Positions 8,080-17,950 are shown, counted from the stretch's first letter. The stretch is DNA of 64,000 nucleotides from Vibrio mediterranei (GCF_900088415.1 NZ_FLLQ01000001.1:496001-560000); one strand, 5' to 3'. Notes: generated by a model from the sequence alone, not told the origin. Program-made: numbers and translations.

Positions 8080-9323
8080 TGACTCAACCTCAGCCAATTA
8101 TTCAAATTAAAAACCTCTATAAGATCTTTGGTCCTAAAGATAAGTCATACTTGCAAGCCGTCAAGGACGGTGAGACCAAAGATGAGCTACTAGCCCGTAC
8201 TGGCCATACTCTCGGACTTCAAGATATCAACCTTGATGTCTACCCTGGCGAAATTTTCGTCGTCATGGGGCTTTCCGGCTCGGGTAAATCCACATTGATT
8301 CGTCACTTTAACCGCCTTATCGACCCTTCTGAAGGTGAGATTATCGTTGATGGATCTGACGTGATGAAACTATCCGATAAGGACTTGCGAGATTTTCGCC
8401 GTCATAAGATGTCGATGGTATTTCAACGTTTTGGATTACTTCCACATAAATCGGTCATCGACAACGTAGCGTATGGGTTACAGATTCAAGGCTTAAGCAA
8501 AACAGATCGCTTAGCCAAGGCAAAAGAATGGATTAAGACCGTGGGCTTAGAAGGCTATGAAGAACAATACCCTAGCCAACTTTCAGGAGGACAACAACAA
8601 CGTGTTGGCCTTGCTCGCGCCCTTTGTACCGATGCCGATATCCTTTTAATGGATGAAGCATTCTCAGCACTCGATCCGTTAATCCGTAGCGAAATGCAAG
8701 ACCAGCTGATCGAACTTCAGGAAAAACTGCACAAAACCATTATCTTTATCACTCACGATTTGGATGAAGCACTGCGCTTAGGTGATCGCATCGCAATTCT
8801 TCGCGATGGCGTGGTTGTTCAACAAGACAAACCTGTCGACATACTGCTAAACCCAGCGGACGACTATGTTGAAGCCTTTGTTAAAGACGTTAATCGTGCG
8901 CGTGCGTTAACCGTAGAGACAGTGATGCAGCCTCCTATTTCGCGCATTACTGCCGAAACTCTTGGTGAAGCGTTGACACAAATGCGTCGTTCAAAACACG
9001 ATTATGGTTACGTTGTCACTGACGAAGGATATCAAGGAGTCATTACTCAAGAAGCGTTAGAGCAAGTTGAGCGCTCTGATTACCATAAGGAAATTCCTGA
9101 TGAGATGTTGGATGATGTTCCTGCGGTGAAAAGCGATGCTTTGTTGGAGGAAGTGATTCCAGAAACGCTGGATAACGATCACCCTCTTCCGGTTGTGGAT
9201 GACAACGGCGACCTTCAAGGCCACCTATCTAAGTCAACGCTTGCTGATGTACTAAGTGATAACACCAGCGAAAACGAAATCTCGGAAGAGGAAACGTCCG
9301 AGCCAAAAAAGGGCGCAGCCTAA
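8079..9323 (+). CDS. proV: Glycine betaine ABC transporter ATP-binding protein with CBS domains
   Basis: A 414-residue ATPase that powers osmolyte import. It has the long ProV-type N-terminal insertion before the Walker A loop GLSGSGKST (about 64-72), the signature LSGGQQQRVGLARAL, and Walker B DILLMDEAFSALDP followed by the switch histidine in THDLDEAL. Residues of about 285-395 form tandem CBS domains, which in OpuA-type importers sense ionic strength. The tail is strongly acidic and then ends with lysines (SENEISEEETSEPKKG), which could tune the salt response. It overlaps proW by one base. A strong hairpin follows, shared with the convergent SnoaL-like gene. Confidence 0.94.
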   Translation: MTQPQPIIQIKNLYKIFGPKDKSYLQAVKDGETKDELLARTGHTLGLQDINLDVYPGEIFVVMGLSGSGKSTLIRHFNRLIDPSEGEIIVDGSDVMKLSDKDLRDFRRHKMSMVFQRFGLLPHKSVIDNVAYGLQIQGLSKTDRLAKAKEWIKTVGLEGYEEQYPSQLSGGQQQRVGLARALCTDADILLMDEAFSALDPLIRSEMQDQLIELQEKLHKTIIFITHDLDEALRLGDRIAILRDGVVVQQDKPVDILLNPADDYVEAFVKDVNRARALTVETVMQPPISRITAETLGEALTQMRRSKHDYGYVVTDEGYQGVITQEALEQVERSDYHKEIPDEMLDDVPAVKSDALLEEVIPETLDNDHPLPVVDDNGDLQGHLSKSTLADVLSDNTSENEISEEETSEPKKGAA

Positions 9324-9324
9324 C

Positions 9325-9705
9325 CTAACTAATGGCGCAAACCCAGCGTTTGCGCCATTCTGCCGCCGGATAATCGTCCGGCCAGTATTCTACTTGCTTG
9401 ACGATTTCTCCATTTTCAACGGTATGAAACGTAATGGCTTTTGCTTTGATCTTTCCATCAGTGACATTAACATCGGTAACGACCGTATTACCCTCTGCAA
9501 CAATAGAAATAATATCAAACTGCCACAACCCATTAGCGGGATACTCAGTGTTTACCGCAGCAAAGTTCTCTCTTCCCACGATTTTTTCATTCGACTGAGG
9601 CCAATGAACTTCAATACTTTCTGCTAAACACTCACTCGCATAATAGAAATCATTCCCTTCCATTGCACGCCAATACGCTTCAACTATCTGTTTAACGTTT
9701 TCCAT
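9325..9705 (-). CDS. SnoaL/NTF2-like small protein, probably SOS-controlled
   Basis: A 126-residue protein of the cone-fold SnoaL/NTF2 superfamily: an N-terminal helix (VKQIVEAYWRAMEGNDF), then a curved beta-sheet with VHWPQSNEKIVGRENF and a C-terminal QVEYWPDDYPAAEWRKRW. Members are small enzymes or binding proteins of diverse and often unknown role. A start at ATG 9705 is preferred because GGAAGG lies 8 bases before it; an upstream GTG at 9720 would overlap that site. A perfect LexA box lies 49-64 bases before this ATG. The molecular function is unknown; induction by DNA damage is inferred. Confidence 0.8.
   Translation of the reverse strand: MENVKQIVEAYWRAMEGNDFYYASECLAESIEVHWPQSNEKIVGRENFAAVNTEYPANGLWQFDIISIVAEGNTVVTDVNVTDGKIKAKAITFHTVENGEIVKQVEYWPDDYPAAEWRKRWVCAIS
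9331..9359. terminator. Hairpin between proV and the convergent SnoaL-like gene
   Basis: Perfect 12-bp arms AATGGCGCAAAC and GTTTGCGCCATT around a 5-base loop. It sits 8 bases after the proV stop and inside the last codons of the minus-strand gene, so it can end transcription for proV. Confidence 0.65.
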
Positions 9706-9753
9706 AAATCTACCTTCCACGTTGTTACTGGTGATAATCTAACGCAGAAATAA

Positions 9754-9769
9754 CTGTATACATATACAG
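9754..9769. promoter_or_regulatory. LexA (SOS) box
   Basis: CTGTATACATATACAG matches the gammaproteobacterial LexA consensus CTGT-N8-ACAG exactly, with the usual alternating AT core and perfect dyad apart from the central CA. It faces the minus-strand SnoaL-like gene; the other neighbour ends here rather than starting. Confidence 0.75.
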
Positions 9770-9822
9770 CTCAGTGAATTTTGAGAACTAAGACTGAGAA
9801 GAAGCGAATGGTATAACGTCAG

Positions 9823-10491
9823 CTATACCGTCGTCCTTGGTTGAATGACGAAATTGCCCTCCCGAGACTCGGTATAACGATAGCGACTCTCTTTTAACAA
9901 CCAATACAGCGGATGGCGAACCCATGGCTGTGGGTCAGTTGGAGCAAAAGCATCGACACCCCGCAAGGAAATACAGTGCCAACCACATTCTTCTGCCTGA
10001 CGAATACAGCGGCTTGCATGCCAAAGTTGAGCAACAATATTCACCTTGCGAACTTGGGTATACTGAATAGCCTTCAAAGCGACTTCTTTTGTTGTCATAT
10101 AAGTCTCATTATGCCCGAACTGAATGGAAGTAACGCGCGACTTAAAATTTGGCTGAGAGTCTAGAACAATGTCGCAGATTTCCCATTGCAGGATAGCTTG
10201 AATCCTTGGCTGACGGAGCATAATAGTAATGACTTGCTCTGCAATGAGTTGATTAACCTCTCTGCCTTCTCCATATGAAAAGGCCAAAATGGGAAATCTA
10301 GGGTCAACGACACCACGAGGTTCGGTGAAGTATTGGTATCGTTTAAGATAGATATCTAACTCACAAAGAGCCCTAGTTGTTACGGGTTGTTCGCAACGAG
10401 GGTAGTACTGATGATGGGTCAAAACCCACGAAGTATCGGACGTTATCAATTGATTATCAGTCCATGTTAGAACGGTACAAGGCTCTAGCAT
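9823..10491 (-). CDS. Unknown protein with DUF218/YdcF-like features
   Basis: About 222 residues. ATG 10491 is preferred over an in-frame GTG at 10497, because AGGAG sits 5 bases before it. No signal peptide or membrane helix is visible. The middle and C-terminal parts recall the DUF218 (ElyC/SanA/YdcF) pattern: a TYMTTKEVALKAI stretch in place of the conserved NT-x-EN motif, then VNIVAQLWHASRCIRQAEECGW, like the family's VTS-x-xHMPRA segment, then a C-terminal WLLKESRYR. These likenesses are weak, so the assignment is tentative. It is monocistronic, upstream of the LexA box but pointing toward it. No pathway is suggested by its neighbours. Confidence 0.65.
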   Translation of the reverse strand: MLEPCTVLTWTDNQLITSDTSWVLTHHQYYPRCEQPVTTRALCELDIYLKRYQYFTEPRGVVDPRFPILAFSYGEGREVNQLIAEQVITIMLRQPRIQAILQWEICDIVLDSQPNFKSRVTSIQFGHNETYMTTKEVALKAIQYTQVRKVNIVAQLWHASRCIRQAEECGWHCISLRGVDAFAPTDPQPWVRHPLYWLLKESRYRYTESREGNFVIQPRTTV

Positions 10492-10497
10492 TTCCAC

Positions 10498-10935
10498 TCC
10501 TCACGATATTCAGAAATTGCATTGCAGCATTCGACAACCCAAAACAGTTACCTATACTCCAAACTCAAGCCATCTCAGTAAAGCCTTACCAACAAACGTT
10601 CTGAACACGTAGTCTACTGAATGTAGTCGCGATTCATTATTCAAGTAAGTAGTAAACCGACTGAAAACTAATCTGTCTCAAACTTGGATCAAATCTAGAA
10701 CTTAACCTATTCGCTACTCACGGTTTGCCACTTCATGTTTTAACAAAGTCGCGCTTCAGTTTTATGAACAGTGAAAAACCTTTACGTCAAAATCGCTTCT
10801 AACCGCACCATAACTCCAACCTCACTCTCACAAAATTTGTAACGACTAAGAATCTGGAACAATTAATGCAGTTGTAATCACAGTTTCTTATCGAAAGCGC
10901 AAATTGTCCTATTCGTAACACATTCAAGGAGAGAG
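10498..10935. other. Divergent intergenic region
   Basis: About 440 bases between the DUF218-like gene (minus) and the TfoX-family gene (plus). I looked for a c-di-GMP (GEMM) riboswitch as found before some Vibrio tfoY genes and saw none of its conserved core. No open reading frame or strong hairpin stands out; it presumably holds both promoters. Confidence 0.4.
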
Positions 10936-11553
10936 ATGATGTTAGATAACTTTGTAGACTCAATACAGGCGTACACTGAGCTTAAAGAGATAAGCATCCG
11001 TTCTGTATTTGGCGGGAAAGGCGTTCTGTCTAATGGTGTAATGTTTGCACTAATAAAGGGCAACAAGCTCTACCTTAGAGCACCGAATAGTAAGTTTAAG
11101 GACGAGTTTTCGCAATTAGGGTGTACGCCATACGAGTTTCACTGGCGCTCATCGTCTCGCAACTACCCTAGCCTTTCTAGTTACTATTCCATTCCTGAAG
11201 CGGTAAAGCATTGCGATAAACAAATAGCACAGCTCTGCGAGGAAGTTTGGAGTGTAGGTTTGGAAGAAAAAAAGCGTAAAGAAACGCCCACGCGAATCAA
11301 AGACCTTCCTAATATGCAATATAAAACGGAACGAATGTTACGTAAGGCGGGTATCCACTCGATTGATGAATTAAGAGAGCAAGGTCCTGTGAATGCGTAT
11401 AAAGCGGTGTGTGGTAGCCACGATAAACAACCGGGGATCAACTTACTGTTTTATATCGCTGGTGCGTTGGAAGGCATACATTGGAGCATCCTCCCTGAGA
11501 CATTGCGTGAGACGCTTTCTCGCCAAGCCAGCTCTGACTATCTTACTCACTAA
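10936..11553 (+). CDS. TfoX/Sxy-family competence-type regulator
   Basis: A 205-residue protein with both TfoX domains. The N-terminal domain (about 1-100) carries the family hallmark SIRSVFGGKGVLSNGVMFALIKGNKLYLRA. The C-terminal domain (about 118-200) carries IKDLPNMQYKTERMLRKAGI and a GALEGIHWSILPETLRE ending. In Vibrio, TfoX and TfoY paralogues control competence, type VI secretion and motility together with CRP and other factors. The sequence does not let me decide between TfoX, TfoY or a third paralogue; the absence of a GEMM riboswitch argues mildly against TfoY. A strong AAGGAGAGAG ribosome site precedes two consecutive ATG codons. Confidence 0.87.
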   Translation: MMLDNFVDSIQAYTELKEISIRSVFGGKGVLSNGVMFALIKGNKLYLRAPNSKFKDEFSQLGCTPYEFHWRSSSRNYPSLSSYYSIPEAVKHCDKQIAQLCEEVWSVGLEEKKRKETPTRIKDLPNMQYKTERMLRKAGIHSIDELREQGPVNAYKAVCGSHDKQPGINLLFYIAGALEGIHWSILPETLRETLSRQASSDYLTH

Positions 11554-11584
11554 AAAAACGCCCTGCGGCCAAATGCTGCAGGGC
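11553..11584 (-). terminator. Intrinsic terminator oriented to the minus strand
   Basis: Stem GCCCTGC (11560-11566) with GCAGGGC (11578-11584); read on the minus strand it is followed by G and seven Ts (11552-11559 region). In the plus direction only AAAAT follows. It sits directly after the TfoX-family stop, but no minus-strand gene lies upstream of it, so it may end an unannotated small RNA. Confidence 0.6.
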
Positions 11585-11920
11585 AAAATATTAATACAAT
11601 GTCTATGTTGGATGCATGTGTTAATTGAAAGTGGACAGGACAACTAAGCACATGCCGTTATTAAACCACGTGCTTCAGTGGTTCGATAGCGAATAACCTT
11701 ATCAAGTGATTGCAAACCCACTTCAATAGATGACCAATTGTTTCGAAATGTAGATCAAGCCCCGTCATATGTAGGCTACCCGACCCAAATCACACTCCAC
11801 TGTACTAATTTGTAAATTAAATCATTAAATTTATTGCGGTTAATTGTAGTTAAGTTGTTTAAATAGGAGACAATTTTAGTTATAAATGGGAGTTATTACG
11901 GACAAAGTTTTACGTATAGG
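11585..11920. other. Intergenic region before the OppA-type gene
   Basis: About 335 bases without a protein gene. It contains the promoter of the binding-protein gene and possibly a minus-strand small RNA ending at the terminator at 11553-11584. A small inverted pair CCACGTGCTTCAGTGG is seen near 11667. Confidence 0.35.
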
Positions 11921-11929
11921 ATGTACTCA

Positions 11930-13552
11930 ATGAACAAAAAAACGCTCCCCCTCACCATTGCCTCTTTACTTATCGCGACGTCTTTTCATGCACTCTCTGC
12001 CAATGTTCCGGATGGGACGGTATTAGCAAATGAGCAATATCTTGTTAGAGGAAATGGAGCCGAGCCTAGCACTATCGACCCAACCTTCGTTAATTCGGGC
12101 ATGCCGGGCGACATTATTGCCAACGATATGTTCGAAGGATTAATTATCGAGGACCAAAATGGGCGAATGATTCCAGGCCAAGCCAAGTCTTGGAGTGTCT
12201 CCGACGACGGTTTAACAGTGACTTTCCAACTAAAAGAAGATCTTAAATGGTCTGACGGTTCACCGCTAACAGCAGAAGACTTTGTCTTTGCTTGGCAACG
12301 CGCGGTAGATCCTAGTACGGGTAACAACACTGGACACTACTTCAAGACCGCCAACATCGCTAATGCTGGCGCTATCTTATCGGGAGACGTTAAAGCCTCT
12401 GAGTTGGGTGTAAAAGCGCTGACGGACACTGCACTTGAAGTAAAATTGACCAAACCAACACCGTATTTCTTGAGCTTAATGAGTGTGAAGACCTTCTTCC
12501 CTCTTCCTAAAGTGGTAGTAACTAAATTCGGTAACCAGTGGACTCGTCCAGAAAACATGGTCACCAATGGTGCCTATAAGTTGGTCAAGTGGGTACCTAA
12601 TGAGTATGTTGAAGTGGAACGTAACCCACAATATTGGGACGACCAACACACTGTCATTAATGGCGTGACCTATCTTGGTCTTGCTTCTCAAAATGCTGAA
12701 CTGGTTCGTTATCAATCAGGTGAGATTGATATGACCAACCGAATTCAGTTGGAGCAATATCAACGTTTGATTAAAGAAGATCCATCTCAAATCCAAGGGT
12801 TGCCACTACTTGGTTCGTACATCTACTCCTTCAACACCCAAAAAGCGCCGTTCGATAACGCCAAAGTTCGACAAGCCCTTACCGTTTCTATCGACCGCAA
12901 CATACTGGTTGAGAAGATAACTGGTCAAGGAGAAGTCGCTGCTTATACGCCCGTTCCATCTATCATTCCAAATTACGATGCTCCACATATGGCATACAGC
13001 GATAAGAGCATGCAGCAGCGTTTGGAAATGGCAAAACAGTTGTTAGCAGAAGCTGGATATAACAAAGACAAGCCGCTCGAATTTACGGTGACTTATAACA
13101 CCAGTGAAAACCATAAAAAGATAGCCTTGGCCCTCGCCTCTATGTGGAAGCCGCTTGGCGTCAAAGTTCACCTACAGAACATGGAATGGAAAGCGTATGT
13201 CTCAGCTAAATCTTTAGGAGATTTTGAGATAGCGCGTTCATGGTCATTTGGAGATTACGCTGAGCCCTCCTCGGTGTTAGCTTCATACACTTGCAACCAC
13301 GTTGAAAATGAAAGTGGCTTCTGTGATGCGAAATTTGATGAGCTAATGCAACGTGCTAGCGTAACCGCAGATAAAGCCAAGCGCTACCAACTGTTCAACC
13401 AAGCAGAAACCATATTAGCCGAGGCCTCACCGATTATTCCGCTTTACTATTACAAGCATACTCGACTGGTTCGAAATACTCTGAAGGGCTTCCCTATTAA
13501 TAACCCGAAGGGCAATATTTACGCTAAAGATATGTACTTTGTAGCACCTTAG
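11930..13552 (+). CDS. OppA-type periplasmic oligopeptide-binding protein
   Basis: About 540 residues. ATG 11930 is preferred because AGGA lies 8 bases before it; an in-frame ATG at 11921 would overlap that site. A signal peptide of about 24 residues (MNKKTLPLTIASLLIATSFHALSA) precedes an SBP_bac_5 fold: RGNGAEPSTIDPTF near the N-terminus, the family pattern LKEDLKWSDGSPLTAEDFVFAWQR, and late lobe motifs such as MNLEWK-like MEWKAYV. It closely resembles E. coli OppA/MppA in layout. No permease or ATPase genes are adjacent, so it is either an orphan that feeds a transporter elsewhere or has a receptor role. A hairpin follows. Confidence 0.9.
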   Translation: MNKKTLPLTIASLLIATSFHALSANVPDGTVLANEQYLVRGNGAEPSTIDPTFVNSGMPGDIIANDMFEGLIIEDQNGRMIPGQAKSWSVSDDGLTVTFQLKEDLKWSDGSPLTAEDFVFAWQRAVDPSTGNNTGHYFKTANIANAGAILSGDVKASELGVKALTDTALEVKLTKPTPYFLSLMSVKTFFPLPKVVVTKFGNQWTRPENMVTNGAYKLVKWVPNEYVEVERNPQYWDDQHTVINGVTYLGLASQNAELVRYQSGEIDMTNRIQLEQYQRLIKEDPSQIQGLPLLGSYIYSFNTQKAPFDNAKVRQALTVSIDRNILVEKITGQGEVAAYTPVPSIIPNYDAPHMAYSDKSMQQRLEMAKQLLAEAGYNKDKPLEFTVTYNTSENHKKIALALASMWKPLGVKVHLQNMEWKAYVSAKSLGDFEIARSWSFGDYAEPSSVLASYTCNHVENESGFCDAKFDELMQRASVTADKAKRYQLFNQAETILAEASPIIPLYYYKHTRLVRNTLKGFPINNPKGNIYAKDMYFVAP

Positions 13553-13566
13553 TCTGCATTTATATC

Positions 13567-13603
13567 CATAATCGGTAGACTTCATCTGATTCTACCGATT
13601 ATG
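13567..13603 (+). terminator. Long hairpin after OppA-type gene
   Basis: Perfect 13-bp arms CATAATCGGTAGA and TCTACCGATTATG around an 11-base loop, 15 bases after the stop. The T-tract is lacking, but the position fits a terminator or a 3'-end stabiliser. Confidence 0.6.
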
Positions 13604-13677
13604 CCATTAAATATTTCTTACATTTATGTGAACACATGCAACATTTCATCTATTGATAGCTTTCATTTTATTCAACA

Positions 13678-13719
13678 TTGATTTAAATCAAAAACAGAGT
13701 GTTAACCAGCCTCTAGTCT
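13678..13719 (+). promoter_or_regulatory. FNR-type site and -10 element of the nos promoter
   Basis: TTGATTTAAATCAA (13678-13691) is a perfect TTGAT-N4-ATCAA dyad, the consensus for FNR and for DNR/NNR-type nitric-oxide sensors. A TAGTCT hexamer at 13714-13719 lies at the distance expected for a class II promoter, with the site centred about 41.5 bases before a start near 13726. nosR begins at 13805. Confidence 0.75.
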
Positions 13720-13804
13720 AACCGCATCTCTACTAACACTAACGCACAAAATATTGTGTTGTTAATTGTTGGTAACCACTAGGACGGATGGCTAGGGAGC
13801 GCTT

Positions 13805-15922
13805 ATGCAGAGGAAATTTACCCGAGTTCTAGTGTGCCAGTTACTCGCACTTCTTTTCGTAAGCTTCGACAGCTTTGCATTATTTGTCAGTCCACCAAAA
13901 GACCCAATCCCTCTCATACAGCAAGTGTTCCCCGACCTTACATCTATCTCTGAAAAACAAGGCGAGCCTTTAGTCAGAACGATTAGCAAGGATGACAATA
14001 TTATCGGGTATGCTTTCGAGACCAATGATATTGCGAGTATTCCTGCCTATTCTGGCGAACCCGTGAATATGCTTGTTATCATCGACCCTCACGGTGAGTA
14101 CTTGGCATCAAAAGTACTAGAGCATCATGAGCCCATCATTTTAGCTGGTATTCCTGAAAGCAAATTATGGGAGTTTAGCGATCAATACGTCGGGTTATCG
14201 GTTAAAGACCGCATTAAAGTAGGTGGTAAAGAAAACGCAAACTATGTTCCTATCGATGGTCTATCCGGCGCTACAGTCACAGTAATGGTAATGAATGTCG
14301 CTATAACTAAAGCTGCCACAAAAGTTGCCGAGTCACTCGGAATTGTGAAACCCGCTAGCAATATTATTCAGCCAAAATCCACCATAAAACGCGACCTCTT
14401 CTCTGTGAAAGACTGGCTTGAGTTGACTGGAGACGGTTCAATTCGAAAGCTATTAATTCGTAAAGGAGCCGTTCAAGAGGCATTTAATGATACCGAGGCA
14501 GAAAATGTTGAACGCGTTAAAGATGATGAAACTGAGCAAACTTTTGCTGAGCTGTATTACACATTAGCTGACATCCCAACAATCGGTAAAAACCTATTTG
14601 GCGAACAGGAATACCAATGGCTAATCAAAGATCTAAAGCCAGATGAACATCTAATTGCGATTTTTGGTAATGGTTACTCATATAAAGGTTCAGGTTATGT
14701 CCGAGGTGGGATTTTTGACCGACTTCAAGTTCATCAAAATGACAACGAAATTTCTTTTCGTGATTTAGACCACAGTCGAATTTTGGATCTGTACATTCCC
14801 GGTGCACCAAAGTTTCATGAAATGTCTATTTTTAGGGTACAAGCGCATCATGAGTTCGACCCCGGTGCGAGCTGGCAAATTGAGCTACTTGTACGTCGCC
14901 AATTAGGTGCCATCGACAGTGTGTTTACCAGCTTTAAAGGTGAATATGCGCCGCTATCTGAATACGTTGATACACCTGAACCCATTGTTATCAAACCAGA
15001 ACTTTCTTTGACGCAACAAGTTTGGCTCGAGAATAAAGTAAAAGTCATCGTACTTTTTGCACTTATTAGCACATTAATACTCATCCTTTTCTTCCAAGAT
15101 ATTTTGGTTCAGCACCCGACCTTTATGCATCGTCTTCGCCATGGTTTCTTGGTCATCACCGTCGTGTTTATTGGCTGGGTTTGGGGTGGTCAACTCTCTG
15201 TGGTAAACGTATTCACCTTCCTAAATGCGCTGATGACACAATTCTCATGGGATCTCTTTTTGCTCGACCCCGTTATCTTCATTCTTTGGTGTGCTGCGGC
15301 CGTTACCATATTAATGTGGGGGCGTGCAGTTTATTGTGGTTGGCTATGCCCATTTGGTGCGCTTCAAGAACTTATCAACCAATGTGCTCGATACTTAAAA
15401 GTCTCTCAGTTTGAACTTCCTTGGGCCATTCATGAACGACTTTGGGCAATTAAGTATCTAATATTGCTTGGTCTGTTTGCACTCTCTTTGGATTCTCTCG
15501 CACTTGCCGAACAATTTGCGGAGATAGAGCCTTTTAAAACAACGTTCCTTCTAAAGTTCGACCGTGAATGGCCTTTCGTCTTGTGGGCAGTCCTGTTGCT
15601 CTCAGTCAACATTTTCAATCGCAAAACCTTCTGCCGCTACCTTTGCCCATTAGGGGCTGCACTGTCAGTGTCGAACAGTATTCGTCTATTTGACTGGCTC
15701 AAACGTCGCCCTGAATGCGGCTCACCTTGCAAAATTTGCGCGAAAGAATGCGAGATTCAGGCAATTCACCCCAATGGTGAAATTAATATGCGCGAATGCC
15801 ACTACTGCCTAGATTGCCAAATTACCTATTCCAACGATGGTAAATGTCCACCATTGAAAAAACAGGCATATAAACAACGGAAACAGAGAAATGCTGATAT
15901 CCCAGTAACCGAAATCCCTTAA
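13805..15922 (+). CDS. nosR: NosR, membrane flavo-iron-sulfur protein for nitrous oxide reduction
   Basis: A 705-residue polytopic protein that passes electrons to NosZ and supports its maturation. It has an N-terminal signal/anchor, a periplasmic FMN-binding domain with the flavinylation motif DGLSGATV (about 151-158, threonine as FMN site), then a further periplasmic region and about five membrane helices from residue 415. Two CxxxCP motifs in YCGWLCPFG and FCRYLCPLG are followed by a cytoplasmic ferredoxin-like end, CKICAKECEIQAIHP and CHYCLDCQ. This full layout is the clade I NosR type. It is the first gene of nosRZDFYL, downstream of an FNR-type site. ApbE, needed to attach FMN, is not encoded in this cluster. 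Confidence 0.96.
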   Translation: MQRKFTRVLVCQLLALLFVSFDSFALFVSPPKDPIPLIQQVFPDLTSISEKQGEPLVRTISKDDNIIGYAFETNDIASIPAYSGEPVNMLVIIDPHGEYLASKVLEHHEPIILAGIPESKLWEFSDQYVGLSVKDRIKVGGKENANYVPIDGLSGATVTVMVMNVAITKAATKVAESLGIVKPASNIIQPKSTIKRDLFSVKDWLELTGDGSIRKLLIRKGAVQEAFNDTEAENVERVKDDETEQTFAELYYTLADIPTIGKNLFGEQEYQWLIKDLKPDEHLIAIFGNGYSYKGSGYVRGGIFDRLQVHQNDNEISFRDLDHSRILDLYIPGAPKFHEMSIFRVQAHHEFDPGASWQIELLVRRQLGAIDSVFTSFKGEYAPLSEYVDTPEPIVIKPELSLTQQVWLENKVKVIVLFALISTLILILFFQDILVQHPTFMHRLRHGFLVITVVFIGWVWGGQLSVVNVFTFLNALMTQFSWDLFLLDPVIFILWCAAAVTILMWGRAVYCGWLCPFGALQELINQCARYLKVSQFELPWAIHERLWAIKYLILLGLFALSLDSLALAEQFAEIEPFKTTFLLKFDREWPFVLWAVLLLSVNIFNRKTFCRYLCPLGAALSVSNSIRLFDWLKRRPECGSPCKICAKECEIQAIHPNGEINMRECHYCLDCQITYSNDGKCPPLKKQAYKQRKQRNADIPVTEIP

Positions 15923-15995
15923 GTGGCGAGGTATCTCAGTACTCGTTGCAAGCAGCTACATGTATCAGCCCTACACATAATGAATGGAGACCCAC

Positions 15996-17888
15996 ATGAG
16001 CGATGACAACAAAAACCTCAATAAAGACAATTTGCCGGTGAATGTTGACCGACGAAAATTCTTTGGAACCAGTGCCGCAATAGGATTAGGTGTTGCCGCC
16101 GCCCCTATGTCTGCCGCCATGTTTGCTTCTATGGCTAAAGCTCAAGCAGCAGAAGCTGGAAACAGCCCATATGTTGAGCCAGGTGAAATGGACGAATACT
16201 ATGGATTTTGGAGTGGCGGTCACTCCGGTGAGGTTCGTATTCTCGGTATCCCTTCTATGCGCGAGCTTATGCGTATCCCCGTTTTTAATACCGATAGTGC
16301 GACTGGCTGGGGTTTTACTGACGAAAGTAAACGAATTAAAGGTGACAGCGCACACATCATGTCAGGGGACTCCCATCACCCTCACATGAGTATGACCGAT
16401 GGTCGTTATAACGGTAAATATGTCTTCATTAATGACAAAGCCAATTCTCGTGTTGCTCGTATTCGCTGCGACGTCATGAAAGTCGACAAAATGATCACCA
16501 TTCCTAATGTTCAAGCGATTCATGGCCTTCGTGTACAGAAAGTACCCGAAACCAAATACGTTATCTGCAACAGTGAATTTGAGATCCCAATGAATAACGA
16601 CGGTAAAGCGACATTGGAAGATGTCAGCACCTACCGTTCTCTGTTCAATGTGATTGATGCGGAAAAAATGGAAGTGGCATTTCAGGTCATGGTCGATGGC
16701 AACCTCGATAACACGGATGCCGATTATGACGGTAAGTACTTTGCTTCAACCTGTTATAACTCAGAAATGGGAATGAACTTAGGCGAAATGATAACAGCCG
16801 AGCGCGATCATGTGGTAGTTTTCAGTCTTGCCCGTTGTGAAGAAGCGTTAAAAGCTGGCAAGTTCAAAACCTATAACGGTAACGATGTTCCCGTACTTGA
16901 TGGACGCAAAGGTTCTGCCCTAACTCGCTACATTCCTGTTCCTAAATCACCGCATGGTATGAATACCTCACCAGACGGTAAGTACTTTATTGCTAACGGC
17001 AAGCTCTCACCAACCGTTTCTGTCATTGCCACCGCGAAACTTGACGACTTGTTTAACGATAAGATTCAACCAAGAGATACCATTGTCGCTGAGCCTGAAC
17101 TTGGACTTGGTCCACTGCATACTGCGTTTGATAATCGTGGTTTTGCCTACACCACCCTTTTCCTAGATAGTCAAATTGCAAAATGGAACTTAGAAGAAGC
17201 TATCAAAGCCTACAACGGTGAAAAAGTTAACTACATCAAACAGAAGATCGATGTCCACTATCAGCCAGGACACAACAGTACATCTAGTGGTGAGACTCGT
17301 GATGCGGATGGTAAATGGCTTGTGTCTCTATGTAAGTTCTCTAAAGACCGTTTCTTGCCTGTTGGCCCGTTGAGAGCTGAGAACGACCAACTTATCGATA
17401 TTTCAGGTGATGAAATGAAGTTGGTACATGATGGACCAACTTTCGCAGAACCTCATGATGGAACTATTATCCACCGCAGTAAAGTCAAACCAAGCAAACT
17501 GTGGTCTCGTGACGACCCTATCTTTGCCGAAACAGTAGAGATGGCCAAACGAGATGGTGTCAACGTTATGACAGATAATAAAGTTATTCGAGATGGCAAT
17601 AAGGTTCGCGTTTATATGACATCAGTAGCACCGACCTTTGGTATGAACGAATTCAAGGTCAAGGTGGGTGATACGGTAACTGTTGTAGTAACAAACCTCG
17701 ATACTATCGAAGATGTCACCCATGGATTCTGTATGACAAATCATGGCGTTCAAATGGAAATCAGCCCTCAACAAACTGCGTCTATTACCTTCGTCGCAGA
17801 TAAACCTGGAGTTCAATGGTACTACTGCAACTGGTTCTGCCACGCGCTCCATATGGAAATGCGAGGTCGAATGTTAGTGGAGGCATAA
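15996..17888 (+). CDS. nosZ: Nitrous oxide reductase NosZ (clade I)
   Basis: A periplasmic copper enzyme of about 630 residues reducing N2O to N2. ATG 15996 is chosen because GGAGA lies 6 bases before it; the in-frame ATG at 15984 overlaps that site. The twin-arginine signal [13 protein letters not shown] marks clade I and export of the folded protein. The seven-bladed propeller holds CuZ ligands, including DSHHPHMS, and the C-terminal cupredoxin domain carries the CuA site [16 protein letters not shown]. All visible key residues are intact, so the enzyme should be functional. It follows nosR by 73 bases and precedes the maturation genes nosDFYL. Confidence 0.97.
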   Translation: MSDDNKNLNKDNLPVNVDRRKFFGTSAAIGLGVAAAPMSAAMFASMAKAQAAEAGNSPYVEPGEMDEYYGFWSGGHSGEVRILGIPSMRELMRIPVFNTDSATGWGFTDESKRIKGDSAHIMSGDSHHPHMSMTDGRYNGKYVFINDKANSRVARIRCDVMKVDKMITIPNVQAIHGLRVQKVPETKYVICNSEFEIPMNNDGKATLEDVSTYRSLFNVIDAEKMEVAFQVMVDGNLDNTDADYDGKYFASTCYNSEMGMNLGEMITAERDHVVVFSLARCEEALKAGKFKTYNGNDVPVLDGRKGSALTRYIPVPKSPHGMNTSPDGKYFIANGKLSPTVSVIATAKLDDLFNDKIQPRDTIVAEPELGLGPLHTAFDNRGFAYTTLFLDSQIAKWNLEEAIKAYNGEKVNYIKQKIDVHYQPGHNSTSSGETRDADGKWLVSLCKFSKDRFLPVGPLRAENDQLIDISGDEMKLVHDGPTFAEPHDGTIIHRSKVKPSKLWSRDDPIFAETVEMAKRDGVNVMTDNKVIRDGNKVRVYMTSVAPTFGMNEFKVKVGDTVTVVVTNLDTIEDVTHGFCMTNHGVQMEISPQQTASITFVADKPGVQWYYCNWFCHALHMEMRGRMLVEA

Positions 17889-17950
17889 CCGACACGTCAT
17901 TAAGCTCCCTCAAAACAGAGGGAGCTACCTAGAATTTTCACAACGTTAGG

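Noticed and set aside
10498..10935. c-di-GMP (GEMM) riboswitch upstream of the TfoX-family gene
   Set aside because: I looked for the conserved core found upstream of some Vibrio tfoY genes and could not find it; the region shows no comparable structure.
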